Source: JBLHLB01 sp047618505 (GTDB lineage: Bacteria; Planctomycetota; UBA1135; GCA-002686595). From it: 7,306 bases of DNA. The stretch lies in assembly GCA_047618505.1 (NCBI GenBank), contig JBLHLB010000206.1, forward strand, positions 1 to 7,306, read 5' to 3'. A program made the position numbers and the translations under genes. Below the pieces are notes generated by a model. It did not search any database and was not told the DNA's origin. It was given only the letters and a program-made list of their open reading frames with translations. Below are positions 6,802-7,306 of this stretch, piece by piece (position 1 is the first letter of the stretch; each line of letters opens with the position of its first letter).

Positions 6802-6849
6802 GGATCGACACTCGGCAATTCGCTCCACCTACCCCTCGCCCGCTCTAGC

Positions 6850-6854
6850 GGAGG
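6850..6854 (+). promoter_or_regulatory. Ribosome binding site of the EF-G-like gene
   Basis: GGAGG lies 10 bases before ATG 6865. The GAGG part can pair with CCTC at 6859-6862 across a 4-base loop, a short stem that could weakly mask the site. The start codon is inside the 10-base palindrome CTCATATGAG (6860-6869). Confidence 0.6.
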
Positions 6855-6864
6855 TTCCCCTCAT

Positions 6865-7306
6865 ATGAGTTCGGATCATGCAGGACTGCACAACCTTGCC
6901 TTCGTCGGTCACCCCGGTTCGGGGAAGACCACATTGGTAGACGCATTGGCTTACGCCCTCGGTGCATCGGATCGAAAGGGGTCCGTCGCCGATAAGACCT
7001 CAATCCTTGATACAGAGCCCGAGGAGCATGAGAGATCGAGCACATTGTTGTCCGGCGTTGTGCACGCAGCCCAGGATGGTCGGGTCTACAACTTGATCGA
7101 CACCCCCGGTTACCCGGAGTTCGTAACGGATGTGATGTCTGGTATGTATGCTTGCGAGACCGTGGTGGGCGTTGTGAGTGCCACCAGCGGAATCACTTTC
7201 AACTTCCGGCAGAAGATGAAGCGTGCGGTGGAAATGGGGCGTGCCCGCATGATTGTGATCACGCACTTGGATGCGGAGAACGCGAGCTTTGACGGGCTCG
7301 TCGAGG
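6865..7306 (+). CDS. Elongation factor G-like translational GTPase, EF-G-2 type (3' end outside window)
   Basis: This is the N-terminal part of the G domain of a translation-factor GTPase paralogous to EF-G; 147 residues are visible and the frame is open to the window end. Motifs in order: the P-loop GHPGSGKTT (15-23), in place of AHIDAGKTT of housekeeping EF-G; switch I EPEEHERSSTL with T60 where EF-G has RGIT; switch II DTPGYPEF (79-86), with Tyr at the place of the usual catalytic His of DTPGH; and a G4 motif THLD (133-136) in place of NKxD. From memory, the P-loop, the DxPGY form and a TKLD-type G4 are traits of the EF-G-2 group, such as the Thermus thermophilus paralogue. The His in G4 looks unusual even there. 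The start is ATG 6865 with GGAGG upstream. The role is uncertain: ribosome-associated GTPase, not clearly the main translocase. It forms its own transcription unit after the terminator at 6673-6715. Confidence 0.9.
   Translation, partial: MSSDHAGLHNLAFVGHPGSGKTTLVDALAYALGASDRKGSVADKTSILDTEPEEHERSSTLLSGVVHAAQDGRVYNLIDTPGYPEFVTDVMSGMYACETVVGVVSATSGITFNFRQKMKRAVEMGRARMIVITHLDAENASFDGLVE

Overview
This window reads as a GC-rich chromosomal stretch from a bacterium with an outer membrane. All five genes are on the + strand. Two carry lipoprotein signals, one of them with an OmpA-type peptidoglycan-binding domain. One is a prepilin peptidase, and one is a divergent elongation factor G of the EF-G-2 type. 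The glycine-rich surface-type proteins, long N-terminal extensions before the lipoprotein signals and the EF-G paralogue would suit Planctomycetota or a similar environmental lineage. That placement is an inference from style, not a demonstrated assignment. I see no tRNA, rRNA, CRISPR array, insertion sequence or phage gene.

Layout: (1) 3-2483 is the 3' part of a large glycine-rich protein whose beginning lies before the window. (2) A stem-loop at 2503-2537 separates it from a lipoprotein gene (about 2577-4610) with an N-terminal Ig-like domain. The two proteins share a style: short beta-strand ladders of the 'VIIRGTLDASG' type, glycine-rich turns, and a similar C-terminal beta-strand segment. 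They probably form a functional pair at the cell surface; neither matches a family of known function that I can name. (3) 4741-5670 encodes a complete A24 prepilin peptidase with its cysteine tetrad and both aspartates. (4) 5830-6579 encodes an OmpA-domain lipoprotein with a coiled coil between lipid anchor and peptidoglycan-binding domain. Three consecutive hairpins follow it, the last an excellent intrinsic terminator. (5) After that terminator a new transcription unit begins, with a candidate promoter at 6772-6801. It encodes the N-terminal 147 residues of an EF-G-like GTPase that runs off the window.

The first four genes fit an envelope or secretion theme: surface protein, partner lipoprotein, pilin or pseudopilin processing, and outer-membrane-to-peptidoglycan tether. 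No pilus or secretion-system structural gene is visible to say which apparatus the peptidase serves. The EF-G gene is separate in function and transcription. The least explained parts are the glycine-rich protein and lipoprotein pair, and the altered guanine-specificity motif (THLD instead of NKxD) in the EF-G paralogue.
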